From the NCBI GenBank assembly GCA_964432995.1, contig CAYSPU010000046.1:1-28056 (forward strand): DNA of 28,056 nt. The letters run 5' to 3'. The notes beneath the pieces are model-generated. The model was given only the letters and a program-made list of their open reading frames with translations, was not told where the DNA came from and made no database searches. Origin of the DNA: CAYSPU01 sp964432995 (GTDB taxonomy: Bacteria; Verrucomicrobiota; Verrucomicrobiia; Limisphaerales; JAHDYP01). Position numbers and translations under genes: made by a program. Positions 1 to 7,279 of this stretch are shown one piece after another (positions within the stretch are counted from its first letter, which is position 1; each line of letters opens with the position of its first letter).

Positions 1-1
1 G

Positions 2-1318
2 GTCATCACCGAGATCAAGGTCGACTTCAACTCGCCGGTGAAAGAGGGTCAGATCGTGGCCCAGATTGATCCCGCCAGTTACGAGCGGGCTCTGAAGCAG
101 GCGGAAGCCGAGTTGGCCAACGCCGAGGCGGCGCAGGAACTCGCCGAGCTGAACTACGCGCGGGCACAAGGGCTCTACACGAACAGCCTCATCTCCAAGT
201 CCGAGTTTGACCAGCAGCGGGTCAACCTCAGTCAGGCCAAGGCCACCGTCAAAACCCGCCAGGCAAACGTCGACCGCGCCCAGGTCGACCTGAGTCGCAC
301 GACCATTTACGCCCCGATGGACGGGGTGGTGATCCGGCGCACCGTGGAAGCGGGGCAGACTGTGGCGGCGAGCATGAACGCGCCCACCCTCTTCCACATT
401 GCCAACGACCTCAGGAAAATGCAGATCGAGGCGGCGGTGTCCGAGGCCGATGTGGGCGGGGTGGAGGAGGGGCAGCCGGTGCAGTTCCTTGTGGACGCCT
501 TCCTGGGGCAGATGTTCCAGGGCACGGTGCAGCAGGTCCGGTATGCGCCGACGACGAACCAGGGCATCATCACTTACACCACGGTGGTGGCGGTGGACAA
601 CAAGGACTTGAAACTGCGACCGGGGATGACGGCCAACGCCCGGTTCTTCACGGCCGAGCGGAAAGGGGTTCTCAAGATTCCCAACGCCGCCGCCCGTTTC
701 CGGCCGCCGGCGGGAGCAGTCGTCCGGGGCGACACGAACACGCTGGCGGCGCCGGTGGCGGCGGCACCGTTGACCGAGAGCGGACCTTTCGCGGGGCTGC
801 CGGTCATGCCCTGGCAGAGCGAACGACGCCGGCCGACGGACGAGGAACGGGAGGCCTACACCGCGGCGCTCACGCCCGAGCAGAAGGAAAAGTACGAGAA
901 GGCGATGGCGGAGGTGCGGGCGCGGTTCGCGCAGGGGGGAGGCCCGGGAGGCAGCGGGATGGGGGGAGGGGGAGGTGGCGGCATGGGCGGCGCTGGCTTT
1001 GGCGGCGGCGGTGGTGGCGGCGGTGTGGGTCTCGGTGGGGGCGGCGGGGCGGGGGAGCGGCGACCGGCAGAGTCGCAGGGCCCCAAGTCCGGAACGGTGT
1101 ATGTGTTGGAGAAGGAGGCTTTGCCGAGCGGCGGCGAACAGACAGTCCTCCGGGCCGTGCCGGTGAAGCTCGGCATTGCGGACAACACCAGCGTTGAGGT
1201 TTTGGAGGGGCTTAAAGAGGGCGATGTGGTGGTCAGCGGGCTGGCCCCCGCGACGGCGGCGGTTGCGGGAACGCGGAGTCTACTGGGCGGCCCCTTTGGC
1301 GGCCCGCCGCGGCGCTGA
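2..1318 (+). CDS. macA: MacA/HlyD-family periplasmic adaptor of an ABC efflux pump (5' partial)
   Basis: The reading frame is open from base 2, so the N-terminus (signal or anchor) lies outside the window. The visible part has a lipoyl/hairpin half-motif (VKEGQIVAQIDP), a long Ala/Glu/Gln-rich coiled-coil hairpin, the returning lipoyl half (TTIYAPMDGVVIRRTVEAGQ), a beta-barrel region and a C-terminal membrane-proximal segment (VLEGLKEGDVVVSGL). This order is typical of MacA-like membrane fusion proteins, which bridge an inner-membrane ABC transporter and an outer-membrane TolC channel. The ATPase and permease follow directly, which supports a MacAB-type operon. Oddity: a roughly 110-residue insertion (about nt 690-1080) separates the barrel from the last domain. 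It holds a charged helix (PTDEEREAY...) and then a run made almost only of Gly with a few Met, Ala and Phe. Family is certain; the substrate is unknown. Confidence 0.9.
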   Translation, partial: VITEIKVDFNSPVKEGQIVAQIDPASYERALKQAEAELANAEAAQELAELNYARAQGLYTNSLISKSEFDQQRVNLSQAKATVKTRQANVDRAQVDLSRTTIYAPMDGVVIRRTVEAGQTVAASMNAPTLFHIANDLRKMQIEAAVSEADVGGVEEGQPVQFLVDAFLGQMFQGTVQQVRYAPTTNQGIITYTTVVAVDNKDLKLRPGMTANARFFTAERKGVLKIPNAAARFRPPAGAVVRGDTNTLAAPVAAAPLTESGPFAGLPVMPWQSERRRPTDEEREAYTAALTPEQKEKYEKAMAEVRARFAQGGGPGGSGMGGGGGGGMGGAGFGGGGGGGGVGLGGGGGAGERRPAESQGPKSGTVYVLEKEALPSGGEQTVLRAVPVKLGIADNTSVEVLEGLKEGDVVVSGLAPATAAVAGTRSLLGGPFGGPPRR

Positions 1319-1338
1319 TTCGCCTCTCCTTGCACGCC

Positions 1339-2097
1339 ATGGAGCCGATCATCAAGCTCGAGGAGTACCGGAGGACCTATCGGAACGGTTCGCTCGAGGT
1401 GCACGCGGTTCAAGGCGTGTCCCTCGAGATCCACTCGGGGGAATTCGTCGCCATTATGGGGGCCAGTGGTTCGGGCAAGTCCACCATGATGAACACCATT
1501 GGGTGCCTGGACCGCCCGACGAGCGGCCGCTATCTCCTGGACGGGGTGGATGTCGGCGAGCTGGATCGGGACGAGTTGGCCGACCTGCGGAATCGCAAGC
1601 TGGGTTTTGTGTTCCAGGGTTTCAATCTGCTCTCCCGCACCTCGGCGATCGAGAATGTGGAGCTGCCGATCCTGTATTGTCGTCCATCAGTCCCCGCACG
1701 GGAGCAGTATCGGCGGGCGATGGAAGCCCTGGAGATGGTGGGGTTGGCGGATCGGGCGGATCACTACCCGAACCAGCTTTCCGGGGGGCAGCAACAGCGG
1801 GTGGCGATTGCCCGGGCGCTGGTGAACCAACCCCGGGTGCTGTTGGCGGACGAACCGACCGGCAACCTGGACACGCGCACCAGCGTCGAGGTGATGGGCG
1901 TCTTCCAGACCCTCAACGACCGGGGGATCACCATCGTGATGGTCACCCACGAGCTGGATATCGCCAGCTTCGCCAAGCGCAAAGTCGTCATGCGCGACGG
2001 TTTGATCCGAACGGACGAGGGCGTTCCGACGCGGACGCGGGCGGCGGAGGCTCTGGCGTTGCTGGAGGCCGAGCACAAGGCGGTGCACCTTGCTTGA
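1339..2097 (+). CDS. ABC transporter ATP-binding protein, MacB/LolD type
   Basis: A complete nucleotide-binding domain of about 252 residues. It has Walker A (GASGSGKST), Q-loop region (FVFQGFNLL), the signature LSGGQQQRVAIARAL, Walker B with catalytic Glu (VLLADEPTGNLD) and H-loop (IVMVTHE). The GNLD after Walker B is typical of the MacB/LolD/FtsE branch, which drives mechanotransmission rather than substrate passage through the membrane. ATG 1339 was chosen because homologues begin close to the first beta-strand; a TTG at 1330 in frame is possible. There is no clear Shine-Dalgarno site. It lies 20 bases after the adaptor and 3 bases before the permease, so the three are surely one operon. 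Unlike E. coli MacB, the ATPase and permease are separate polypeptides. Confidence 0.94.
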   Translation: MEPIIKLEEYRRTYRNGSLEVHAVQGVSLEIHSGEFVAIMGASGSGKSTMMNTIGCLDRPTSGRYLLDGVDVGELDRDELADLRNRKLGFVFQGFNLLSRTSAIENVELPILYCRPSVPAREQYRRAMEALEMVGLADRADHYPNQLSGGQQQRVAIARALVNQPRVLLADEPTGNLDTRTSVEVMGVFQTLNDRGITIVMVTHELDIASFAKRKVVMRDGLIRTDEGVPTRTRAAEALALLEAEHKAVHLA

Positions 2098-2100
2098 CGT

Positions 2101-3292
2101 ATGCTGATCATCTTCAAGACCTCGTTGCGGGCCATCCGCCGGAACATCCTGCGGTCCTTCCTCACCATGCTCGGCATCATCGTCGGCATCGCCGCCGTCA
2201 TCGTCGGCGTCAGCATGGGGGCCGGCGCCAAAGCCGAGGTGGACAAGCAAATCGCCAGCATGGGCAACAACCTGCTCATCATCTTTTCCGGGAATATGTC
2301 GCGCGGGCCAGCCCAGTCTGACCGAGCGCGACTACGAGGCCTTGCGGCGCGAGATCTCGGGCTTGGCCGGGATCAGCCCGGAGGTCCGGACGACGGTGCA
2401 GGTGGCGGCCGGGAACGAGAACACCTCGGTGGGGATCTGGGGGGTCAGCGCGGACTTCATCGAGATTCGATCCTGGCGTCTCCAATCCGGAGAGAACTTC
2501 ACGGAAGCGGACGTGCGAAATGCGGGCAAGGTTTGCCTGCTGGGGAAGACCACGGCCGCCACGCTCTTCGGGGAAGGCGTGGATCCCGTCGGCCAGGTCA
2601 TTCGCATCAAGAACGCACCGTTCAGCGTCGTGGGATGGCTTGCCCCCAAGGGCGCCAACACGTTCGGTCAGGATCAGGACGATGTCATCTTCATGCCCCA
2701 CACCAGCGCGATGAAGCGGCTTACGGGCGACACCCGGTTCCGCGCCTTCAGCGTGGCCACGGAGAGCGCCGGAGTCATGGGGGACGTGACCAACCAGATC
2801 ACGGCGCTGCTGCGCCAACTCCACCAGATCACACCGGAGAAGGAGGACGATTTCTCGATCCGCAGCCAGCAGGAGATCAGTGATTTCGCCAATGCCAACA
2901 ACCGGGTGATGACGGTGTTGATCGGGGCGTTTGCGGGCATTTCGCTGGTGGTGGGCGGCATCGGCATCATGAACATTATGCTGGTCAGCGTCACGGAGCG
3001 GACCCGCGAGATCGGCATTCGCCTGGCCGTGGGGGCGCGCGCCCGCGACGTGCTGCGGCAGTTCCTGACGGAGGCGGTGCTCTTGAGCGTCGTGGGAGGA
3101 TTTCTGGGGATTGCCGCCGGTTACTGGCTGGCCCCGTTGCTCACGCGCGTCGCCGGATTTCCCACGCTGATCTCCAGTACCTCGGTGGTGCTCGCCTTCT
3201 CCGTCAGCGCGATCATCGGCGTGGTCTTCGGCTTCTTCCCGGCGCTGAAAGCGGCCAACCTGGATCCGATCGACGCCCTGCGGTACGAGTAG
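2101..3292 (+). pseudogene. MacB-like ABC permease, interrupted by an apparent single-base frameshift
   Basis: The first part (from ATG 2101) encodes a transmembrane start typical of MacB permeases (LRSFLTMLGIIVGIAAVIVGV) and the start of the periplasmic core domain. Near 2300-2315 homology leaves this frame and continues in the next one (SLTERDYEALRREISG) through the rest of the MacB_PCD domain and a C-terminal FtsX domain with three transmembrane segments, including IGIMNIMLVSVTERTREIG and the terminal PALKAANLDPIDALRYE. Dropping one base in the GGGCCAGCCC stretch would give one continuous product of about 397 residues, the usual length for a stand-alone MacB permease. Both halves look well conserved, so this is either a very recent mutation or a sequence error. 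Without the second half the pump would be dead. Confidence 0.85.
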
Positions 3293-3294
3293 AA

Positions 3295-3365
3295 CCGTGC
3301 GACGGTGCGACGGTGAAGGGGCGAGTCGGAGGTCGGCACGTCGGAGCGTCGGAACGACGGAGTCC
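3295..3365 (-). repeat. Short degenerate repeat, inverted relative to the 16-bp array at 4597-4724
   Basis: Just after the permease stop, GTGCGACGG occurs twice head-to-tail and is followed by a string of TCGGAnCGTCGGAACG-like elements. Read on the minus strand this gives GTTCCGAC, GCTCCGAC, GTGCCGAC and CTCCGAC, the same vocabulary as the 16-bp units at 4597-4724 but in opposite orientation. The GCACCGTCGCAC element also resembles the sequence at about 4546-4570. The gene-poor block between macB and phoH is thus bracketed by related inverted sequence. The copies are imperfect and the relationship was judged by eye. Confidence 0.5.
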
Positions 3366-3458
3366 GATGTGTGCTGACACAGCGCTGCGGCGGTGGCGGT
3401 CCTCCCGGGCTGTGGCCGTCCTCGGCCGCAGAAACTCACGTGCGCACAAGGAGCCCCT

Positions 3459-3931
3459 ATCAACACGCCCACCACTGAAGCTGCGGATGATCCTGCGCCC
3501 GAGACGGGCGCTCTCCCGCTCCACGAGACTCGGAGGCCAACCGAGGTCGCGTCCTCGTCCTCTACACCGAGTTTGATCGGCACACGTGGGACAAAGGCCG
3601 ACAGATCCTGGCGTGCAGCGGTTGGCTGCCATCCGATGACGAACTCCACCACGAGACATGGACTGACCCGGTGCGGTGCGACGCGAAACACTCGGGGTAC
3701 CTGCTCAGGAATTCTGCTGCCGGCACCGCGGACGGTTTGCGGGACGACGAATTCATGCCCGTGCGGTTGTCACCAGGCATTTACACCGTGGAGTTCAGAT
3801 GCCTCGAGTCCGAGTCTGCGGGCTGCTTCCATCGCTTCCTTCGAGTCGATCGGACGCCGGAGGGAGCGTGTGCAGTATCCGCGAGAGTGAAACATGCACA
3901 GAAACCGGGTAGCCGGTCGGAGGCGCGATGA
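3459..3931 (+). pseudogene. Unrecognised protein gene, probably frameshifted and lacking a start
   Basis: From about 3551 to the TGA at 3929-3931 one frame reads like a genuine protein, with runs such as VLVLYTEFDRHTWDKG, ACSGWLPSDDELHHETW and SPGIYTVEFRCLESESAGC: mixed beta-strand and Trp/Cys-rich segments rather than the Arg/Ala/Pro bias of shadow frames here. No usable start codon precedes the YTEFDRHTW part in its frame, and a stop lies at 3488-3490. The frame one base over is plausible upstream (INTPTTEAADDPAPETGALP, about 3459-3530), suggesting a frameshift near 3535-3545. I do not recognise the family. It could be a decayed accessory gene. Being a chance open frame is less likely but not excluded. 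Confidence 0.4.
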
Positions 3932-4209
3932 GACGAACCGCCGGAGCCAGGAGGTTGCAGGCCAGGCTCAAGGTACGTGCTCGGGGAGCTCCTATTTCGC
4001 GTGTGGCAAGGGGGCAAGTCCAGGCAGGATCGGGCCTGGGGTGTCGAGATCTGCTGACGAAGCGGACCCTGCGCTGGAAGGCGCTGAGTACGCTCGATGC
4101 CCACGACAGTCACGAATTCGTCTGGGTGGAAAGCCCGCGATGGGTCCGGCAACGAGGCCTCCGGTGCTCGCGGAGAGGTTACTTCACCATTCACCGGAAA
4201 CGCATGATC
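3932..4209. other. Gene-poor spacer with no feature recognised
   Basis: Together with 4343-4581 this is the rest of the stretch between the macB and phoH ends. Open frames exist on both strands but are short, rich in Arg, Ser and Pro, and show no family motif. One frame near 4060-4190 contains AHDSHEFVWVESP, which could be a coding relic, but I cannot extend it. No tRNA-like or insertion-sequence-like structure was seen. Confidence 0.4.
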
Positions 4210-4342
4210 GGAGCGCGACCGGTCCCCCGGTCGCAGGGGCAACGTATGGGCGGGAGGCAATGGGAGCTTCGGACGTGCGCCCGGCTGGCGGGGCTGCTGC
4301 CCGCCGGGACGGCAGGCGGTCCGCAGTCGGGTAGAGCGCGAT
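4210..4342 (+). repeat. Dispersed hairpin repeat, copy A
   Basis: First of three related intergenic copies (others at 7014-7210 and, inverted, at 22143-22262). The unit starts with GGAGCGCGACC followed by a perfect 8-bp stem (GCGACCGG 4215-4222 with CCGGTCGC 4227-4234), then GCAACG, GGGCGGGAGG, a TTCGGACG..CG element, and a second hairpin (GCTGCTGCCCGCCGGGAC then GGCAGGCGGTCCG, about 4294-4323), ending near GAGCGCGAT. All three copies lie outside genes, next to a gene end or start, as for REP-like elements. Function is unknown. Confidence 0.65.
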
Positions 4343-4581
4343 CCCGCGCGCGCGCAAGTGCCGCCCAAACATGTGCTTCGCGGACTGCTCCCTCCCCGCC
4401 TTCGGGGAGACCGCGGTGACCCGGGACGGGAGTGCGTGCCGGGCGGCAGACTTCATGTTCCGCCCTGAATTCAAGAGGCCTGTCCGACCGTCCCGCCGTC
4501 GTGCCGCCGCACCCGCCTTCGCTGCGAGCTTCGGCGCGGCAAGCCGTCGCACCGTCCTGCCGTCGCACTGACCTCCTTCCG

Positions 4582-4724
4582 CCGATTCGCCGACCTGCCG
4601 CCGTTCCGACCTGCCGCCGTTCCGACTTGCCGCCGTTCCGACTTGCCGACGTGCCGACTCGCCGACGTTCCGACTCGCCGCCGTGCCGACTTGCCGCCGT
4701 GCCGACTCGCCGACGTGCCGACTC
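4582..4724. repeat. Tandem array of eight 16-bp units ending in the phoH stop codon
   Basis: From 4597 to 4724 there are eight head-to-tail units of exactly 16 bp with consensus GCCGMCGTKCCGACTY, starting at 4597, 4613, 4629, 4645, 4661, 4677, 4693 and 4709. Differences are confined to a few positions (C/A at 5, T/G at 9, the last two bases). A related partial unit precedes at about 4582-4596. The last unit overlaps the complement of the phoH TGA (4723-4725). Each unit contains CCGAC twice in altered spacing. The constant length without indels points to recent tandem duplication or selected spacing. It could be a protein-binding array, a slippage product or a transcript-end structure. Confidence 0.85.
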
Positions 4725-6030
4725 ACAGGATGTTTGCTGCCAGTTCCGCCAGCTCCGACCGCTCGCCCTTTTGCAGTTCGATGTGGGCGGCGACGGCTTC
4801 GTTGCGGAACTTGCTGACCACGTAGTTGAAGCCGTTCGAGGCGGAATCGACGTAGGGATTGTCGATTTGGTACGGGTCGCCGGTGAAGACGATCTTGGTG
4901 CCGTGGCCGACGCGGGTGACGATGGTTTTGACTTCGAGCGGCGTGAGGTTTTGGGCTTCGTCGATCACGATGAACTGGTTGGCGAGGCTACGGCCGCGGA
5001 TGTAGCTGAGGGCCTCGACGACAATGGCGCCGGAGCGCATGAGGTCCAGGGCGCGGCGCTGTTCGTGGCCCATGTTGAGGTCGCTGAGCATCTCGAGGGC
5101 GTCGTGGATCGGCTGCATCCAGGGGTCCAGCTTCTCCTCGAGGGACCCGGGGAGGAAGCCGAGTTCCTTGCCCATGGAGATGGTGGGGCGGGCGACGACG
5201 AGCCGGCGGTATTCGCGGTCGGAAACGGCTTTCTTGAGGCCGGCGGCCATGGCGAGGAGGGTTTTGCCGGTGCCGGCCTTGCCCATGAGCGTGACCAGCT
5301 TGATCCGGTCGTCCAGCAGGGCGTCGAGGGCGAAGTGTTGTTCCCGGTTGCGAGGTTTGATCCCCCAGACGCCTTCGCGGGCGTCGAGGATCGGCACGAG
5401 TCTCCGGCCGGTGGCGTCCACCCGGGCCAGGGCGGTTCGTTTGGGGGTGCCTTCCTCGATCAGGGTGCAGTACTCGCCCGGGCAGTGGGCCGAGAGTTCG
5501 GGCAACTCCATCTCCGCCTTGGCGCGGAAGCTTGCCAGTTTCTCCGGGCTCAGCGTCAGTTCGAACATCCCGGTGTAGAGGTCCTGGATCTGGACGTGGT
5601 CGCTTTCGTAGTCCTCCGCCTGGAGACCGAGAGCATCGGCCTTGATGCGGAGGTTGATGTCTTTGGTTACCAGGATGGTGTGCTTCCGGGGATCGGCTTT
5701 CTGGATGTCTCGCGCCAGGGCCACGATTCGGCCGTCGACCGTGTTATCGCCGATGGTGACGTGGCCGTTGCCGTTTTTGTCGTGGAAAATGATGCGGAGG
5801 CGTCCGCCGTTCGGGAGGGCGACTCCTTCGCTGAGGCGGCCCTGGGTGCGTAGGCCGTCGAGGGTGCGGGAGACGGTGCGCGCGTTCTGGCCGCGTTCGG
5901 AGGATTCGCGCTTGAAGCGATCGATCTCTTCGATGACCTCGATCGGGATGAAGACGTGATTCTCCTGGAAGCTGAGGAGCGAGTTGGGGTCGTGCAGGAG
6001 GACGTTGGTGTCGAGGATGTAGTTCTTCAC
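4723..6030 (-). CDS. PhoH-family protein: PIN domain plus PhoH ATPase (YlaK type)
   Basis: About 435 residues. Residues 1-150 form a PIN-type nuclease domain (KNYILDTNVLLHDP with Asp7, followed by further acidic positions and VTKDINLRIKA). Residues 235-435 form a PhoH P-loop ATPase: Walker A GKAGTGKT (250-257), the FLPGSLEEKLDPW segment, Walker B FIVIDEAQN (around 356-360) and FTGDPYQID. Proteins of this architecture are thought to be RNA helicase/ribonucleases. GTG 6030 was chosen because homologues start right at the KxYxLDTNVLLHDP strand; the open frame continues upstream to 6219, but that part is low-quality sequence. The gene end runs into the 16-bp array. The neighbouring GST gene lies 161 bases upstream on the same strand. 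Confidence 0.93.
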   Translation of the reverse strand: MKNYILDTNVLLHDPNSLLSFQENHVFIPIEVIEEIDRFKRESSERGQNARTVSRTLDGLRTQGRLSEGVALPNGGRLRIIFHDKNGNGHVTIGDNTVDGRIVALARDIQKADPRKHTILVTKDINLRIKADALGLQAEDYESDHVQIQDLYTGMFELTLSPEKLASFRAKAEMELPELSAHCPGEYCTLIEEGTPKRTALARVDATGRRLVPILDAREGVWGIKPRNREQHFALDALLDDRIKLVTLMGKAGTGKTLLAMAAGLKKAVSDREYRRLVVARPTISMGKELGFLPGSLEEKLDPWMQPIHDALEMLSDLNMGHEQRRALDLMRSGAIVVEALSYIRGRSLANQFIVIDEAQNLTPLEVKTIVTRVGHGTKIVFTGDPYQIDNPYVDSASNGFNYVVSKFRNEAVAAHIELQKGERSELAELAANIL

Positions 6031-6191
6031 GGCAAGGAGGTGGCGGGCATGGAATCCGGTGCATGGGCGCCGCGAGCATGACGGCAGGGCGGTGCGGGCG
6101 GCCGCCTCTGGGGTGAGGCGGCGGCGGATGGTGTCCGGCGAAAAGCCAGCCCCTTCCGGAGGTCGGGGGCGGCGTGCGGCGGCATCATGGG

Positions 6192-6839
6192 CTAGAGGCG
6201 GGACATGCTCGTGTACCACTCGCGTAGCCGGGGGTGTTCGACCGGCATCGCGTGGTGTCCCGAGTAACAGAAATTCGCCAACATGCCGAACAGGTCGAAA
6301 TCGGCGAAGCGCGGATGCTCGTCCAACAGGAACGGATGGGACAACAGCATCTGCTCGAACGGCACCAGGGCATGGGTGAGCCCGGTCAGCAGCTCGCTCT
6401 CACGTTTCCGCCAATCTTCGAGGCAGTTGTGCCCGTAGCGCCGCTCCTTGTGTCGCACGTATCCGGCCCAGTCTTTCCGCGGCACGAACTCCTTCCAATG
6501 GATGTCATTGAGGCGGAAAGCGAATCCTTCCACCTCGGACTCGATGTGCCGCCAGAGGATCGACTGCACGCCTTCGAGTCGGTGGGGGAACAGGCCGAGC
6601 TGGAACTTCTCGTCCAGGTATTTGGCCAGCACCTGGGTTTCTTCGGCCGCCTCGAAAAGCACGTTCCGGCCGTCCTTCAGCACCGGCACCTGGTAGTAGC
6701 GTCCCTTGGTGAGCCGCCAAACCAATGACCGGTCATTCACCGGAATGTCGACGATCCGAAACGCCGCCCGACTGAACTCGAGGATCCGCCGCTGCACAAT
6801 GCAGAAGGGGCTCCATGGAAACTGGATCAACTCAATCAT
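6192..6839 (-). CDS. Glutathione S-transferase family protein
   Basis: About 215 residues. The N-terminal 80 residues look like a thioredoxin-fold GST domain: MIELIQFPWSPFC with the active-site-like Ser10/Cys13 position, then VPVLKDGRNVLFEAAEETQVLAKYLDEKF, in which the Pro before the strand is the conserved cis-Pro and the Glu/Ala stretch is the glutathione-binding turn. The rest is an alpha-helical GST-C-like domain (FLLDEHPRFADFDLFGMLAN, the usual N-capping/hydrophobic-staple region with Asp). It probably conjugates or reduces with glutathione or another thiol in the cytoplasm; the substrate is unknown. ATG 6839 was chosen over upstream in-frame codons because the fold starts there. There is no obvious ribosome-binding site. 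Confidence 0.85.
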   Translation of the reverse strand: MIELIQFPWSPFCIVQRRILEFSRAAFRIVDIPVNDRSLVWRLTKGRYYQVPVLKDGRNVLFEAAEETQVLAKYLDEKFQLGLFPHRLEGVQSILWRHIESEVEGFAFRLNDIHWKEFVPRKDWAGYVRHKERRYGHNCLEDWRKRESELLTGLTHALVPFEQMLLSHPFLLDEHPRFADFDLFGMLANFCYSGHHAMPVEHPRLREWYTSMSRL

Positions 6840-7013
6840 GGATGCAGGAAAATGGCGGCCGTGCCGTGAACAGCCCGCCGCGCCCCGGGGATATTCCCTC
6901 CCGGAGAGCGCGTCCACCCGCTGTCCCCCCGCCGACGCCACCGATCAGAAGAAACCACGGCCAAAATGTAAGCGGCTTCCGAGGAACTTACAAGCGCAAG
7001 GTCGAGTTCGGCC

Positions 7014-7210
7014 CTTTCCGGGTCGCAGCGGCAACGAGGGGGCGGGAGGCGGTCGGAGGTTCGGGAGCGCGTTCGGTTGGTGGGGCTGCGCCCGTCTCGG
7101 GCGCAGGGAGCGCCGCAGCGGAGCAGGGATCCGGTGGAGGTTCGGAGGCGCGTCCGGCGTGTGGTGCTGCTGCCCGCCGGGACTTCGGGCGGTCCGTGGT
7201 AGGAGCGCGA
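7014..7210 (+). repeat. Dispersed hairpin repeat, copy B (expanded)
   Basis: It shares with copy A the elements CCGGGTCGCAGCGGCAACG, GGGCGGGAGGCGGTCGGAGG, TTCGGAGGCGCGTCCGG, GCTGCTGCCCGCCGGGAC, CGGGCGGTCCG and the final GGAGCGCGAC. It is longer because an extra segment (about 7060-7135) repeats part of the pattern. In the second hairpin the bases differ from copy A (ACTTCGGGCGG) while a stem can still form. It fills most of the non-coding interval 6840-7279 between the divergent GST and lipoprotein genes; nothing else was recognised in that interval. Confidence 0.6.
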
Positions 7211-7279
7211 CGGGTGCCCGCCTCCCGAAGGCAGCGAGATTGCCTTGAGATTCACCGTGTCCCGGCTAGCCTGAGCCGC

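Noticed and set aside
2279..3691. A 470-codon minus-strand open frame opposite the macB permease
   Set aside because: His/Arg/Asp-rich shadow translation without motifs; the permease on the plus strand is unambiguous despite its frameshift.
4597..4724. CRISPR array
   Set aside because: The units are contiguous 16-mers with no spacers between them and no cas genes nearby.
4432..5853. A 473-codon plus-strand open frame
   Set aside because: Antisense to phoH and made partly of the 16-bp repeat; the minus strand has clear PIN and PhoH motifs.
6815..7279. In-frame upstream extension of the lipoprotein gene
   Set aside because: It runs through a dispersed repeat copy and would bury the signal peptide and lipobox that start at 7280.
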